Positions 1 to 13,500 of a stretch of 64,000 nt of DNA are shown here, piece after piece. The stretch comes from Triops longicaudatus (Eukaryota > Arthropoda > Branchiopoda > Notostraca > Triopsidae), in NCBI GenBank assembly GCA_022885665.1, contig JAGQDJ010000068.1, positions 62,001-126,000 on the forward strand, read 5' to 3'. The position numbers and the translations under genes are program-made. Under the pieces are notes generated by a model. The model had not been told where the DNA came from. It worked only from the letters and a program-made list of their open reading frames with translations, and did no database searches. Positions within the stretch are counted from its first letter, which is position 1, and each line of letters begins with the position of its first letter.

Positions 1-504
1 AAATAATTAATATAGATAAAAATACGCAAATAAAATAAACGAATAAAACACGCGTGAAGGTAGCAAAAAGTACATAATCAAACAAGTGATGCACGTATGT
101 CTTCTCGAGCCAGAAAATCTCGCATTCTCCTAAATACTAACACAATGCAAGGACATAAATTAACAGATCAGACTACCTTGACTTTATTACTGTTATTTAT
201 AGACTAAGTCCACAGAAAAGACGAAATTGCGAATAGGCACCGGGGCGGAAAAAAAAAGAATAGGAAAGAAAAGTTACGAGATGAACTGAAAATGAGATAA
301 GACAAAAGTAAAACTGTGTTAAGGAGAAATAAAAGTAGAGAAAAAATAAGGAAATACGAAGAAATTAAGCAAATAAAGAGAAACTTAAAATGCATTACTT
401 AAAATACAAAAGGACGGAAGTAAAGAAAATATAAAACGAAGAAAAGACTGTTTTTCAAGAGCGATTGTTTTCGCGATGCCAACAACAAGAAATGTCAAAC
501 ATAC
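1..504. other. DNAAF5 intron sequence, no exon recognised
   Basis: The stretch follows the GTATGT donor at 504 of the DNAAF5 exon ending at 505. On the minus strand it is T-rich and contains several AG-ended pyrimidine tracts, but none opens a frame resembling the next part of DNAAF5. It is best read as intron continuing past the window edge. Confidence 0.5.
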
Positions 505-1995
505 CTCCAAACTTGTCTAAATCAAATTGCGTCCCTTGTTCTTTCTCGTGTTTGTAACAAGTTTCGCCCAGCATTTTCCAAGCCTGTTCTGCGTCATAAG
601 CAACTTCTTTTATTCCGTCGCCAAGGCTAAGAGGTTTGCAACAAAAATTATTAGCCATTTTTCTGGGAGTAAAATATTCTACAAATACATAATAAGAAAT
701 GGCATGCTTCGCTTCCTAAACGGATTCAGTTGGCAAAAGAGAAAAAAATATTTAATAGAAACGAGACCCTAAAAGGGCATTGTCACAATTTCATTAAAAC
801 TGTAACTCAACTAGGAACGTTTCCAAGACGGTCACTGAGTTTGCAAGACAAAAGAAACTAATGAAACATAACTTTTTTTACTCGCCGACAAGAATTTTTC
901 ATATGAGAAAAATAAACGTTTTTCTTGCATTCTTTCGCAAGGTCGGAGACCAAAAAGTATATGATGTACCTGATTAGTAGTAAGGGAAGCAAAGAAGACG
1001 CCTGCGGTTCGTAAGCCAAATATTTCTGTAAGACCGGAGAAATACTGCGTACCACGGCGAGCCTGACTTGAGGGTTTCCATCGTTCAATAAATGTGCTAA
1101 AACGGGAATTACGTCCTCCAGCCGAGCGCAGTGGTTGGATTTCAACACGTCTCCTAAATTACATACATCTTAGTCTTACATGCAAGTTTATTAAATTAGA
1201 CGAAATTAGATTTATTTTCAGTACTTTTTTGCAAAATAAAATGCATACATTGTCGCAAATAAAAAATAGATTTAAAAAAGCTTCTTTATTGGTTTTAAGT
1301 GAAGTAGATTTTTTCCAATATATTTTAGGAAAATATATTAATGAAAAAAAATTGTTGCAAAGTGAAAAAAGAAACGAAATTTAACCTAAAGCCTCCAAAG
1401 CGGCAATTTTAACTCGACTCTGAGAATGTTTCAAAGCTTCTATCAGCGAGCTGGTTAAGGATTCTGACTGCAGATGAAAAGAGGTAGCAAGTTTCTTTGC
1501 AACTCTCCGAATAGTCGCACAAGCTTCTCGTTTGATATCGGGCGCGAAATCTGACACTGTGTGGTTGAGTATTGATATTATGGCGTTTATATGCAATAAA
1601 AAGGCTTCTTCGGTTAACGAGTGGTGTGTGATTAGTGCAGACAAGATCCGAATGAGAACGAGTCTCACTTCTTCCGACACTTCCACTTTAGGACTTAATC
1701 TGGACTTCAGTAGTGGAATAATACATTCGATAGCTGCTGGTGATATTTCTTTCTGGATTAATAAGTTGATGAGTAAGTGTGCAGCATGTTCCCGGACACT
1801 TTCGGAAGAGTCGGTTTCAATGCATTTTACAAGCGCTTTTAGAAGGACTTCGGGCACCGATGGAAGCGAGTTGACGTGAGAAGTTAACAGCGCCGACAGC
1901 GATTTTAACGCACTTAAACGAGTGAATTTGTTATTGTCTAGTAACTTAATAAGCTCGTCTTGTAACTCTGAGTTGAAATCTTGCTGTTCTGCCAT
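505..1995 (-). CDS. DNAAF5: Dynein axonemal assembly factor 5 (HEATR2), N-terminal part, runs off the left edge
   Basis: DNAAF5 is a cytoplasmic HEAT-repeat protein needed to preassemble dynein arms of motile cilia. Three exons are supported: 1386-1995 (ATG at 1995, starts MAEQQDFNSEL), 970-1153 and 505-626. They join in one frame across GT-AG introns. The protein is a run of alpha-helical HEAT units; exon 1 holds about five (for example EEVRLVLIRILSALITHH), exon 2 begins DVLKSNHCARLEDVIPVLAH and continues the same pattern. Exon 3 (EQAWKMLGETCYKHEKEQGT) resembles the human stretch after the first HEAT block. The human protein is about 855 residues, so only about 300 residues are here; the next exon should lie left of position 1. 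No acceptable further exon was found in 1-504. The assignment rests on remembered similarity and repeat layout; another HEAT protein is possible but less likely. Confidence 0.78.
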
Positions 1996-2776
1996 ATTTT
2001 GATAGAAAAACTAGTTTCACTTGGACCACGCACGTTTATTATGATTCTTGGTTGTTTATAACGTTGCTACGACGATGGATCTAAGCCACGCCTCCACTTG
2101 GGGCGCTCGTTGCTAGCATGTTCTAACGTTGGTACGGAAGCTTCGATGTAAGCGAGATAGCGTGCCAAAAGACGATGTACCACGGGAATCTTGCAGTCTT
2201 ATACAGTTTTTTTTCACCGTTGCATTTTTTTATCTTTTTATTCGTCTTTTTTTTTTTAGAAAACGCGAAGAAATAAAACTAAAAAAAACGCATAAACTCC
2301 AATGGCGTCAACTGGAGTGGGATCAGTGTGCTGTTAATGAGTCCGTTATTTTACAAAATCATGTAAAAATGTGGAGCAAAATATTAATATTATAAGGAGC
2401 TTCATAATTGAAGTAATAGTAAAAGCAATAGTAGTAACTGTAGAATTGAAGTAATAGTAAAAGTCGAGTTTCACTTTCGGGTTTACTCCATTTATACGCT
2501 ACTTTGATTATTTCTTAGGTGACTATTATGAAATTCAGATCAAAGTTTATTACCATTAAATAAAGGTTGGAATTAAGATAGAATCAACGCAGAAGTACAC
2601 AATGTGCAAGAACGCAGTATCTGTGATACGATACAACTTGCAATTATTGGGCTCAAGCAAAAAAGAACGTACTATATTGAGGTTTTTATGTATTTGACAT
2701 TCTTTTATATATTTGTAAATATATGTTCTATAAGTTATAATATGCTTTTATATATATATTTACAAATATGTCATAG

Positions 2777-2842
2777 ATTCTAATACTTATCTAATACACT
2801 CTAATACTTATCTAATACTTATTCTAATACTTATCTAATACT
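2777..2842. repeat. Short tandem repeat, unit close to TCTAATACTTA
   Basis: About six consecutive copies of TCTAATAC followed by TTA, ACAC or TTAT are visible. The copies are imperfect with a spacing of 8-12 nt. Simple satellite-like sequence in intergenic DNA. Confidence 0.8.
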
Positions 2843-5800
2843 ACACCTTCCTATACACTCTTTTAGCGTAGTTGCCTAAAATTACGTTTATTACGAAATT
2901 AGATTACGAAAAGTGCTAACTTCAAACGCAATTAACACGATTCCTACTCAGGCTACACAGATATCCCCGGGGCATTACGTGCGTACTCCAGACGTAGGTA
3001 CCGTGGTTGTACTCCAAATTTTCTAACCTTAGTAAAGTGGATTGGATCCTATCCTGTACAAATGGGTCACGTTTTCGAATACAATTTAAGCGTTATGGTT
3101 TTAAGGCTCATGTTACTATGTTATCATCCGCATCCACGGTGGATAATTTGAAGATTTTCTCTTCGTCTTCAGCAAAAATTGTTGTGTACTTAGCCTAGAC
3201 ATACCATACGCTTAGCTTAGTGTGAACAGGATTTACCCTAGTTAAGGGGATGTACGGTATTACGATTGACATTGTTTCACATTAACTAACCCCCAAAAAA
3301 GAGTAAGGTAGCAACACAAAGGCAACAATTAATGAACTAGGCCACAAGGGGCTGATTGAGCTCAAGAGGGTTTTCATTTACTAAAGACAAAACTGTGAAA
3401 CTTCGTTAAAGAGAAAATAATCAATAATACGAAGGTAATTTACTTACACTTTATATTTAGTACTTTTAGAAGAATATCATACTTCTTTACCGTATCTTTC
3501 ATCGCGGTATTTATCAGTTTTTTTCAAAGCAATCAAACATTTAGGTTTAAGTTTATTTCCTATAATTGAGAGTGCTTTGCAAAAATTTTTTCTCTGAAAG
3601 CTCGAATCCTGGGTAAAATATTCCTGTGACATGGCGAAACGATGTGTAATACGCATTAAACATGGTAAGAATGATCACAGAAAATGAATGTTTTCCTGAG
3701 TTTTTACGGCTTTCACTCTTTTTGCATTCCACCGCTATTGACTAACGTTTAAGGTGCTAAAAAAATCCAAGCCAGAGATAAATCTTGCAGAAGAACACGA
3801 CAAGCCCGAGTTCCTGGCTTGGAAAGTTGGTGGGGTTTTTAAGTCCTTCGTTTTCCTTGGTGCGGTTCTCCAGGGGTTTTTCCATAGTCCCGGCGTGAAG
3901 GGTCCTTTGGCAGCTCAAAGGGGAGAATGCGTGGCTCATTGCTTAAAGCCTCGTTTAAATGTAAAAGGAAGCACGAACGGAACAACGACGTTGTCTCTGA
4001 AGAAATGCATTCCCCAGGAAGCGTGAACAGAAATGCCTCTCCGCGCCATTGGCCTCTATTACTGTCCTTGTTTTCTCAGGTTGTAGCATTCTTCTAATCT
4101 TTCTTCACCTAAGCGAAAGAGTCAACCCGAGACAAAGAAATGAGATTAAATGGTAAAAAGATCATTTCTTTCCGACCTAACGTTGGTTTTAGCCCCTCAT
4201 TGGAAGCAAGATTTGTACTCTACGTGTTCAGCATTCACGTCCACCCTTCTCCTCCTTCACATACTCTCCTCCACCCCAAATCAGTCCACCCTGGCCTTGT
4301 GTGTGTGTGTAAAAGCAACTCCTCGTCCCTGCAAAAAAAAGAGGAAAAAACTACAAGCCCCAAGAAAATGAAACTCGTCTAGTAGATGGAACCCCCAACG
4401 CCGAACAAAAGGACCCCCGCTCTTTCCGTTGTTCCCTTTTACCACACCCCTTTGGATAACTCCTCCTTGCCACCCTGAATGCAGAAGCTGTTCAAGACAA
4501 GTTCAGCTCTTGCGCCACCATAATAGACGCCCTGGGAAATCACGACCGAAGACGGTGGCAAAATCTGGCCTTGCCCTCCTGTCATTAGCTCGGCAAAAGG
4601 GGAACGATTCTTCATGTCGGGACAGGACAAGGTAAGAAAGGAGAAACCTCGCGTCTTCGCCAATACGTCCGCGCTCCTCGTCTCTATCCAGCGGGGAAAA
4701 AAGGTTGAGCGTTCTAACAATTATAAGTGTCCGAGAAAGGTACTTGCCGTGCATCCCAGTGTGGGCTTATAACTGCAGAACTGCAGAAAGCAATAGAACA
4801 ACCAACAGTTCTCTCGCAGTACACCGAGCAGACCAAATTCAGTGAGCGATAAATGGCTCGAGGGGCTATTGCCCCGGGCCAATAAATTAGCTTCACTAGG
4901 GTGCAGGGAGCTTAAGAAGGGGTAACTCTGAGGAGGTGGACGAGAGAAACGCCTCCGAGTGTCCCAAATGATGATAAAAACGTAACAACAGGGTCCAGCG
5001 TGGAATACAAGATTTATCTAGGGCAGGGCATGGACCGGATGGCCAGTCGAAGGCCAACTAAACAAATGTCCAGTATGGGATCAAGATCTATAGTCATGAT
5101 CTTAAACTTCTCTTGACTTTTTCTAACTTTTGATTTATATTTTATACAGCTTTTCACCGACCATTTTTTAAAACAGCTAGTAAGATTAAAAAGTGAATAT
5201 TTCGAGCCGAAAAACACGCCACGAAAGAGATTCTCTGGTTGCTTTCGAAACCATGATAGCTGAGAGAGAAAATTCAGAAGCATTTATCATACGATAGTCG
5301 TATAAAAGCTCAAAAATATTGCATTGCTTACCAAGGCAACTTGTAATGCAGAAAAAAAAGAGATTTAAGATTTTGTAGATTTTTTCCTTCTCGACTTTAT
5401 TGCAGTTCTGGGTAAGAAATTACAAAGTTCTATAAATTAATTCTGAATACGACGACAGTGGCTCTTTATATGCCCCTAGCACGAATTCTGGTTTATTATT
5501 GGACAAATTCTTGGTGAGAGAAATTACACACAACAATTCGAGTAGCACGAACCCGTGCGACTATCAATGAATTGCCATGCCACAATCTTGGTGAGTGGTC
5601 GTTTTCGTTCGTTTTGCGATTTCTCGAATCAAAATGTTCTTGGAATGGCGGTACACAAGACTTATTTGCCAGAATTGAAGTCTTGTTCCTTTAAAGCTAA
5701 CTACTTCAAGCATTCATAGTTAGTTTCTGAGAATGTTGCACTTGAAAACGTTTTGTAAATTGCTTAGGGAACACTTTAGGGCAATATTCGTCAAGTTTCA

Positions 5801-6411
5801 TTCACGTTATCACACTAGATTTTCAGAATTTTCTTTTTTCTAAGAAGTCTTGTTTTTGTCGCCGAATTTGAAACTGGCAAGAGAGCTATATAAGTTATAA
5901 CGGTGGTAACTATGTAGCTAGAAATGTTTGGTTGAGACAAGGGACGCGAACTGGTTTGTTGATATGGAATATTTAAAAAAAAGAGAAAAAAAACTAAGAA
6001 AGTCTCGTACCCTGCAGGCTTCTTTAAATGTTACAGCACTTCAGCATAACGTCTTTGACATTTTCACTTTGCCAAATTAGCTCAGGGAGGTTATAGTATA
6101 ACTACAAGATTTTTTCTGTTTCCTCGAACCGAGTTTCGCTGTTGTATTTTTTCTTCCTTTGCCTCTACGAAGCGCTTTCTTCTTGCTAACGTAGTCATAA
6201 AGTGAAACAACGATACGCTCACGAGTTTTGCTCATTTTGCAGATTTCCTAGCGCAAAAATACAGACATTCGAGTGCAAGGGTAACGACGGTGGTGTAAGT
6301 AAGCCACGTGGCTTACACGCTCGGAACGCTATCTATACTTTGAACCGTACAACGTCGATGAAAAAGTTGTCGAGGAAAATCTTATTTTATAAAATTAAGT
6401 AATAAATTCCA

Positions 6412-6480
6412 ATATATGAAAATATATATAAAACTATACATAAATTATATATACTATATAAATTACACTATTAATAAACA
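6412..6480. repeat. AT-rich low-complexity patch
   Basis: A TATATA/ATAAAT-rich stretch of about 70 nt with hardly any G or C. It lies about 170 bp before the left arm of the 6651/10575 inverted repeat. Confidence 0.7.
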
Positions 6481-6650
6481 AAATAATACCCTTCATTGTA
6501 TATGGACGAGTTCATACGTAATATTGTTACGTTCTACTCCTTTTCAAATTCCGTTTATTCGTAACTTCCAATTTACATCAACATCAAAACGAACTCCGAT
6601 ACAAAATCACACAAAAACACTCTCCTTCTCGTGCTAACTCTCACTTTCAG

Positions 6651-6817
6651 TTTACAACAATCGAATTTCACGTTCAAGAAACGGAACTGGCTCAAAGGAA
6701 GGTCAAAAAGGAACTAACTATTACAGGCTGGGTGCAGGGGAGTTCATTCTTACCAACAATGAATCTTAGGATTCATTGTTGGGCGGCTACGAAATTTGAC
6801 TGTTGAGTAACAATGAA
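6651..6817 (+). repeat. Left arm of a 167-bp inverted repeat
   Basis: The arm starts TTTACAACAATC and ends CAATGAA. Its reverse complement recurs at 10409-10575 with the same length and clear identity over long blocks, such as TTACAGGCTGGGTGCAGGGG and GGGCGGCTACGAAATTT. The left arm also contains its own perfect 13-bp palindrome (6753-6765 against 6770-6782, loop TTAG), which the right arm has partly lost. Layout fits terminal inverted repeats of a non-autonomous or decayed DNA transposon, or a foldback element. Confidence 0.8.
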
Positions 6818-9800
6818 CGCCACAATATTAAGCGCTTATTTTTGTAAAAATGAATTTTGCATCTTAGCACAACAGCTACGTTAAGCTTACTATCTGGCAC
6901 TCTTTGTAAAGACATACGCTTTCGAGGAACTTTTATAACACACTTCGAGTTAGGACTGTATCCAGGATTTTGACTTGGAAGTGGTTTTCGAGGTTTTGGA
7001 GAGGGTTTTCGTACGCATTTTTTTTTTTAACACTGGAGGTTTGTCCTATTTTCCCCATTATCAAATAAAAATTTCAGGGGGGGGGAGGGTTTCTACCCTT
7101 TACTACCCCTCTGGGTACGGCCTTGCCTCGTGTACACACAATGAGCGGGAACGATTTGAGTGTTAAGAAGCTTTAATACCACCGAAACTGTTTGAGACGA
7201 GAGAAAATGCCCGCTACCACGAATTACTAAAGGTGAACTGCGTAACGCTCCAGGTCGTAAAGTGCCAGATAATTATGCGATAGTAATGCGCAGTAATTAG
7301 TCAGAGGTTATGCTAATTTCACAAATTGGTAGTACGAGGGACAGTACTACCTTTTCGGCTTTACATTAAAGGTATTCTAGGATTTGTGGCACAGACACCC
7401 ACGATAGCTGTGCAAGATACTAACATAATTGGTAAAAGGTTCCTTGACTTTACAATTGAAACACATTATTCACGTAAGCCTACGATGTTCCACGTGAGAC
7501 TTGCAAATAAGAAACCCTTAGAATATGTGCTCGTTGGCAGTAAAAGTACCACTCACAAGAAGTATCATTGGTACTGCTCACCTTGATGCTCCGCAATGGA
7601 AAAAAGTACATGGTGCGGTAGAAATATCTATACGAAAAGTTTATATGAAAATAAAAATGGCATGTTATGTACTTCCAGATTCTGAATACAAAATTTAAGT
7701 AGAGTTTACCATGCCTTCTTTTGTGGAAATTTCACAGTAGGGAGGTATTTCTGAAAACGCTAGGTTACAAAAGCAAATAAGAACATAGTATCGCCTCGTG
7801 TTAGAGTTTAAGAAAGTCACGGTTGACATTTCTTATACACGAAATATTTTTTAGATTTATTCATTGTACGGTGTTGTCCACGAAAGTGAGGTTATCTTAC
7901 AGTGTAGTAAATTGTACTTTTCCGCTCGCTCGGACTCACCCTGAATGTTGAAGGACAGCTGTTCCAATTACATCTATCCCTGTTATTTCTACCCTTTCTC
8001 ACTCCACCATAAGGGTAACGTATGTTCCTATTCAAGGTCCGTTCGGGATATAATATTCTCTCCGCTACAGACGCTTTCTTCGGTATCGTACATTACGTCA
8101 TTTAACCATGTGCATTCATTATTCTAAGGACATCTGACCAAGGTTATTTCGTTTGCAGTCCCTGTTCTCCTTTTCATAGTGTTTGCTTGTGACAGAATGA
8201 AACACCACGCAATGAATGGTGGACTAAACCTTCTACCAAACAGTACGTCTTGTACGCCATTTACTGCAATTTATCTCCTAGCGACATAAGGCTCCGAAAA
8301 ATAAGTTGGGTTTGAACCTGGTACTGAATGTCGCCATGGCGCAGCGACGGAAGCGGAAATTACACTCGGAATTAAGAACACAAAAGGAATATCCACCGAC
8401 CTTTCATTTCCAACTTGCTAATTAAGCCAAGTACCTCCGCTTGTTTTGGCTGGTTGGCTGTTTCACGCTGCTATTTCTCTCTGACGCTATCTCTCTTCTG
8501 CTTCCACTTGAAGAGATCGCTTCACTTCCATATAGCCCAAGAACCATTCAAATATCCTCTTCTACCGTCTCTCGCCCAAGTTTTCAATCAACTTCGCACA
8601 AGACAGCGTAACAATTGATCTACAGGTCTCTTAATCTCTGACCGTGATCAAAAGAAGACCTTCATCCCCGCGGCAGCTAGAAACCGTGTCAGAAAACTTA
8701 TTTCATTTCCACCCCACCTATAACACCCTCCCAGCCTTAACCGTCAGCATCCTTTCTGTTCCACGTCTTTTCCATCTCACCTTAATCTACACACACTCCC
8801 CGAGATCCAATACTCTACCATCTTGAAACTCTCAAAATTAATTCCCATCTAGCCTTTTGTCGTCTCAGGGCTATACATAGTCATGAGATGACAAGAAGGC
8901 GTGGCTAATCTCTTACCATTTTCGTGAACGATGAGCTAGAGCCCCACGTTTTATCTATCCCCAGGCAATACCCCTAACCCGCCTCGAGCTGGCCACCCAC
9001 ATCAGGGTGAAAAAGAATCAGACACCTCGTTTCCCCGTAACAGCAAGCGACGCGGATACTGTATGCTGCAGTACAATACTGGTGCAGAACCAGGCGTGAC
9101 AGTATCCTTCTCAACCCACCTGCCGTCCTCCCCACATAACTCTCAAGATTGTCACGGAGGTAAACACGGACTGCTTCGCTCTCCCTTTTGCCGTACTCAT
9201 TTGCATGCAAATGTGACCGAGCGACGACATCGGACTTCCCTTGGAAGTGATGATACTGATGGCAAAAGAAAGCGGGCTTAGCAATCAAGGCACAAACGGG
9301 GGAAGAATGGTTTATATGCACTCTCTAGGTACTTTTTCCCAATAAAGGTAGCATAAGATCAAGTTAAATCTGTCACACTTTGAAAACATTGGGTACACAT
9401 TCTCTTTATGGTAATGTAGGCTTAAAAAGGATGCCCAGAGGAGATTGGAGGGTAACGTATGGCCTTTGCAAACAAGGGCAGCTTCCGCATTAACTTCCCA
9501 GAACACGACTGAGTCCTGTCGTTTATCCAGATTGGTTTTGTGCAATACACATTATCTTGGCTAGCTAGGAGACTTAGGAAAGGGGAGGGGCTTGGGCAAT
9601 ATGTTGCTTTTTGTGGGGGGTCTTCCCTTGCAACCCTCTGCGAGAGAAAAAGTAGCGAACGTTACTCGATTGCAAAGTCAAGTTTAATAGACTTGGGGAG
9701 AAGTCTTATGACGATGAGATTCCTTTGGCGAGTTGTACGCACAACTGGAGGAAAGGGGAACAAGAATTGTAGCCCGGAGCTACTCATGCATGGGGCGACA

Positions 9801-10408
9801 GCCCCCATGTCCCTTTGGCAAGTTGAAACGCATTGGAGCGATTGGGTTGCTTTTCTCAGACCCTTGGTAATCTTCAGTTGGAGGGTGGTATACTCTGATT
9901 CCCGTACGCGTAACACCATCTGATCATATAAACTAGAAATAAATTTTCCTTCGCACCATACGGTGCACACGATGGCTCAGCTCTCAGGGAATAGTAGGAG
10001 GTAACTGCGCAGAGCTAACCTTCATGTGTTCTGTTACGTCGTTCTTCAAGTCTTACGCATCGCCTTTGCTTCGTTTATATAACTCCGCATGATACGCAGT
10101 GATCTTGTTCTTCCCCAAACTGACCGATGAAGGCTGCGGTGCACCTAAGGCTCTCATGCGGCGAATAGCACAAGAGACGGCGCGGGCCATTTCACGAAAT
10201 TGTTTACGTCAGAATAACTTTCCGACAGTAATGAAAAGAACCATCAAACCTAGTGCACATCGAAGAGTTTTCTCCAAAACATCGATTTATAAATTTGCAA
10301 AACAGGGTGTTCTGTGCTAAAAGACGAAAGGTTTTTGTGTACATTTAATGTGCCTTTTTTGTCGTGGATAAAAACAGCACGATGGACAAAATATCCACCA
10401 TGTTCAAT
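6818..10408. mobile_element. DNA between the inverted-repeat arms, possible decayed transposon interior
   Basis: The 3.6 kb between the two arms has no recognisable transposase. The longest frames (9540-9923 plus strand, 127 codons; 8974-9321 minus strand, 115 codons) lack DDE, helix-turn-helix or zinc-finger signatures. The call rests only on the flanking arms; it may instead be ordinary DNA between two inserted repeat copies in opposite orientation. Confidence 0.35.
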
Positions 10409-10575
10409 TTCATTGTTACCCAACAGTTAAATTTCGTAGCCGCCCACCGTAACTCTAAGATTCATTATTGGTAAGAATGAAATCCCCTGCACCCAGCCTG
10501 TAACATTTAGTCCCCTTTTGACCTCCTTTTTGAGCTAGATCCATTTTTTTCAGCATACAATTTGATTGTTGTAAA
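10409..10575 (-). repeat. Right arm of a 167-bp inverted repeat
   Basis: Reverse-complement partner of 6651-6817. It ends GATTGTTGTAAA, the mirror of the left arm's start. Mismatches are scattered, so the pair is not recent. No target-site duplication was obvious by eye just outside either arm. Confidence 0.8.
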
Positions 10576-13500
10576 ATAAAGTTAAAAATAAATCACTAAC
10601 AGTGAATGAGTGTTAACCTATTGGCCGCTCTATTTTTTTATCTGACGTGAGCAAATTGCCTTATCAAAACAGAACAGTTCCCTGTCACCGTTAGCACGAT
10701 TCTGACGGCGACACGGGGCAAAACTGTCATATTTTTTTCGAAAAAATAATTCTAAATATAGGGCTTTGATGTGTTCTGTATTACTTTTTGTGTTGTATAT
10801 CAATTTTGTTATCCGATTCATGTCTTTAGTATTCCCATGCTTTGACTAGTTGGGACTGAAAGTATCAAATAAAGATAAGAGTGATCCAAGATCAGGTTTT
10901 CAAATCGCGTACTAGATTCTTTAGGAGGTGGACCCACATACTGGTCTTCCATATAGCAACAGTTTGCTCCTGTAACCCGCAAAGCGTGGCCGAACGACCG
11001 GGTCATGCGTTGATAGCCTTAGCTCCATCCGTAACGAAACGTGTGCATCTATCGAACCCACCAAAGGTTTCTACAGTGCTTTTGACTGCTTCGTAAATGT
11101 CAACCCTCTTTGTTGTTTTCTTTTAGCGGACACAAGCTCAAGTACTGCTGTCTTTACTAAGAAATCTTTGCAGTGCACTCGTGTACTGTACGAATGAAAC
11201 ACTAATGGTGACTGATGCCTGTCTGACTTATGTATTTCCGTTTCAGCAATGGATAAAAAGCTTTTCAAACACGAAATAGTTTTTCAAGTTCTCGTGTTCA
11301 GAGGTCTACTTGCATTGATATCGTTTTATATGAAAGAGAGGGAAAGAGTTTTGAAACTTTTAGGTCATTTAGCTGTCATTAAATTCCTTCGACATTTGGA
11401 TCGAACATTTTTTCAGGACAAAGCAATCACGGAAAGTTTTTGCCGACTTGCCAAAACCCAAAGCAACTGCGTCAGACTCTGTCTTACGTGCTGTTTCATA
11501 TGGAGCTCTTTCGGTGGATATTCTTGGTAGTTAATTTTTTGTCTTCGAAGCTTTTAACGACGTAGCTTTCTTATGATCTCTTCGTATTTTCCAATATGTC
11601 ATGCGACAGTGCATTCGATAATGTCTCTTTACGTTATACTCTTTGGGAAGACACACAAAAAAATCATGCAATCAGGCATTGAAGTTTCAAGAAATTCAGC
11701 TACGAAGTACTCACTTTTTTCTTATGGACAAAGTGACCTAACAACAAGAGTCGACCTTTCAAGTCTCAATACTGTATCTTACTTTACCATTACTACCGAA
11801 GAAACTCAGTTAAGAAATCGAGCAAAACCCTCAAACGGCATTTAATACCGTAACGAATCAAGAGCAAAATGCTAACAAACTGAAGCCGAAAATTCCCCTC
11901 CGCTCTATTGAAAGTAAACACGTATTAAGAAGAGTTGGCACGCGTTTCCTGACTGCCTTCCAATTACAGGAAATACTCAAATAGTAAACGAAGGTTTCCA
12001 TGTGAAAAATGGGTGCTCAGTCTCCAAACTAACAGAAACAGTTTTGTGTAGGTGTGTGAGTTCTATCGTATCCATTTACTCAAGACCGCAGTTAAATGTT
12101 ATCAAAGATTGCATATCTCCCTTGTACACATGTTTCTACTGCATACATTCATTCTGTATCCTGCTATTAAACGAATGCATGTAGTGCATTTCTGACAATG
12201 GCCTGAGGTATGCTACACTTGGGGAAATAACTACGGAATATACTTTTCAGGTGGTAGGGGAACATAGATGTCCCTTGAGGGTCAGATTCGGACTTAGGGC
12301 TGCCAGATGGACAGCCTTGAGAAGCGGAACAAACTACTTCTAATATATCTTCAGGAGTACGAGTCACGTGAAGGCACGTTACACACAATGCGCATCTCGA
12401 TTCTTTCATCTTTTAATACAAGCTCGTTGCATGTGTTCAATTTTAAGAAATAGCAGTAAATAGTAAAACAATAAAAGTTAATAAAATAGTGCTGAATACG
12501 AAAAAATTGCTGTTCAATATCAAATAAGGCTAGAGAAGTATTAAAGTTAGAAACAATAATAAGGATAATTGGAAGACAGCATTTCCGAGTTAAACTCTTG
12601 ACGCGTAGTTCCCAATAAAATTAGTTTGATCCCTTCAACAGCTCCATAGATCAATTTTTCCGGAAATAACACACTCCAGGACAATCTACTGAACAATGTT
12701 ATAGGAAAGGCACGCTCTTCATTATGTATCAATATTAAAGGAGAGCAATCATGTATATTGGAGTCATGCATACCGGAATGCTTTCGGGAGAATACCGTCA
12801 GCCAGCACCTACTTGGTCCTATAACTAGCTTTCTTCCCTTCAACACACGCCCTTCTCAAACAGGCATAGTATCGGTCTACTTTACCTTGTGACGTTTCGC
12901 ACTGAAATGATAAGGGAAGCATACTAGTTTCTCCATAAAACTCAACAGTTCGCGTCGTACGAAAATCGAACGCACGGGATAAAGTCTAGACTTAGGGTGA
13001 GGTTACAACCATATCTGCAAGAGGTACTCCTAACTACATTTGTTATTCTTTCCTAACATCTCCAAAGAGATAAAACGCTCCTTCAACATTGCTAGCCGCT
13101 TTTCCATCCGCCGGGCGGAAAGGGAAAAAATAGGGTAGTCCCCCTTCGCGTCAGTTATGAGCTTTTCACCATACTTGTCAGCTGACCCCATAGACAGTTA
13201 TGTAGTACAACAGCTCGGTGAAAGGCTAATATCACAAGCCTCAAAGAAATTATTCTCTTTTCTGGCCCTTCAAAGAAAGCAACATAATCTTCGCGGAACT
13301 AAGTCAACCCGTAAGTGACTGCAAGTCAACACTCGGTTCAAAGTTCGTGGCACCGTCGGCTTTCGTTACTGAAACATAACCGTCACAGTAACAGCGAGAC
13401 AAGTTCGATCAGAAACACAGCAGGGGACAGGAAAGCCCCGTTTGGCGTCCTGTCATTTTCAGTCATACTCTCTTATAATTCTAATATTTCTAGCTTTTCT

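Noticed and set aside
9540..9923. 127-codon frame between the inverted-repeat arms, considered as a transposase remnant
   Set aside because: No DDE/DDD residues, helix-turn-helix or zinc-finger pattern could be seen.
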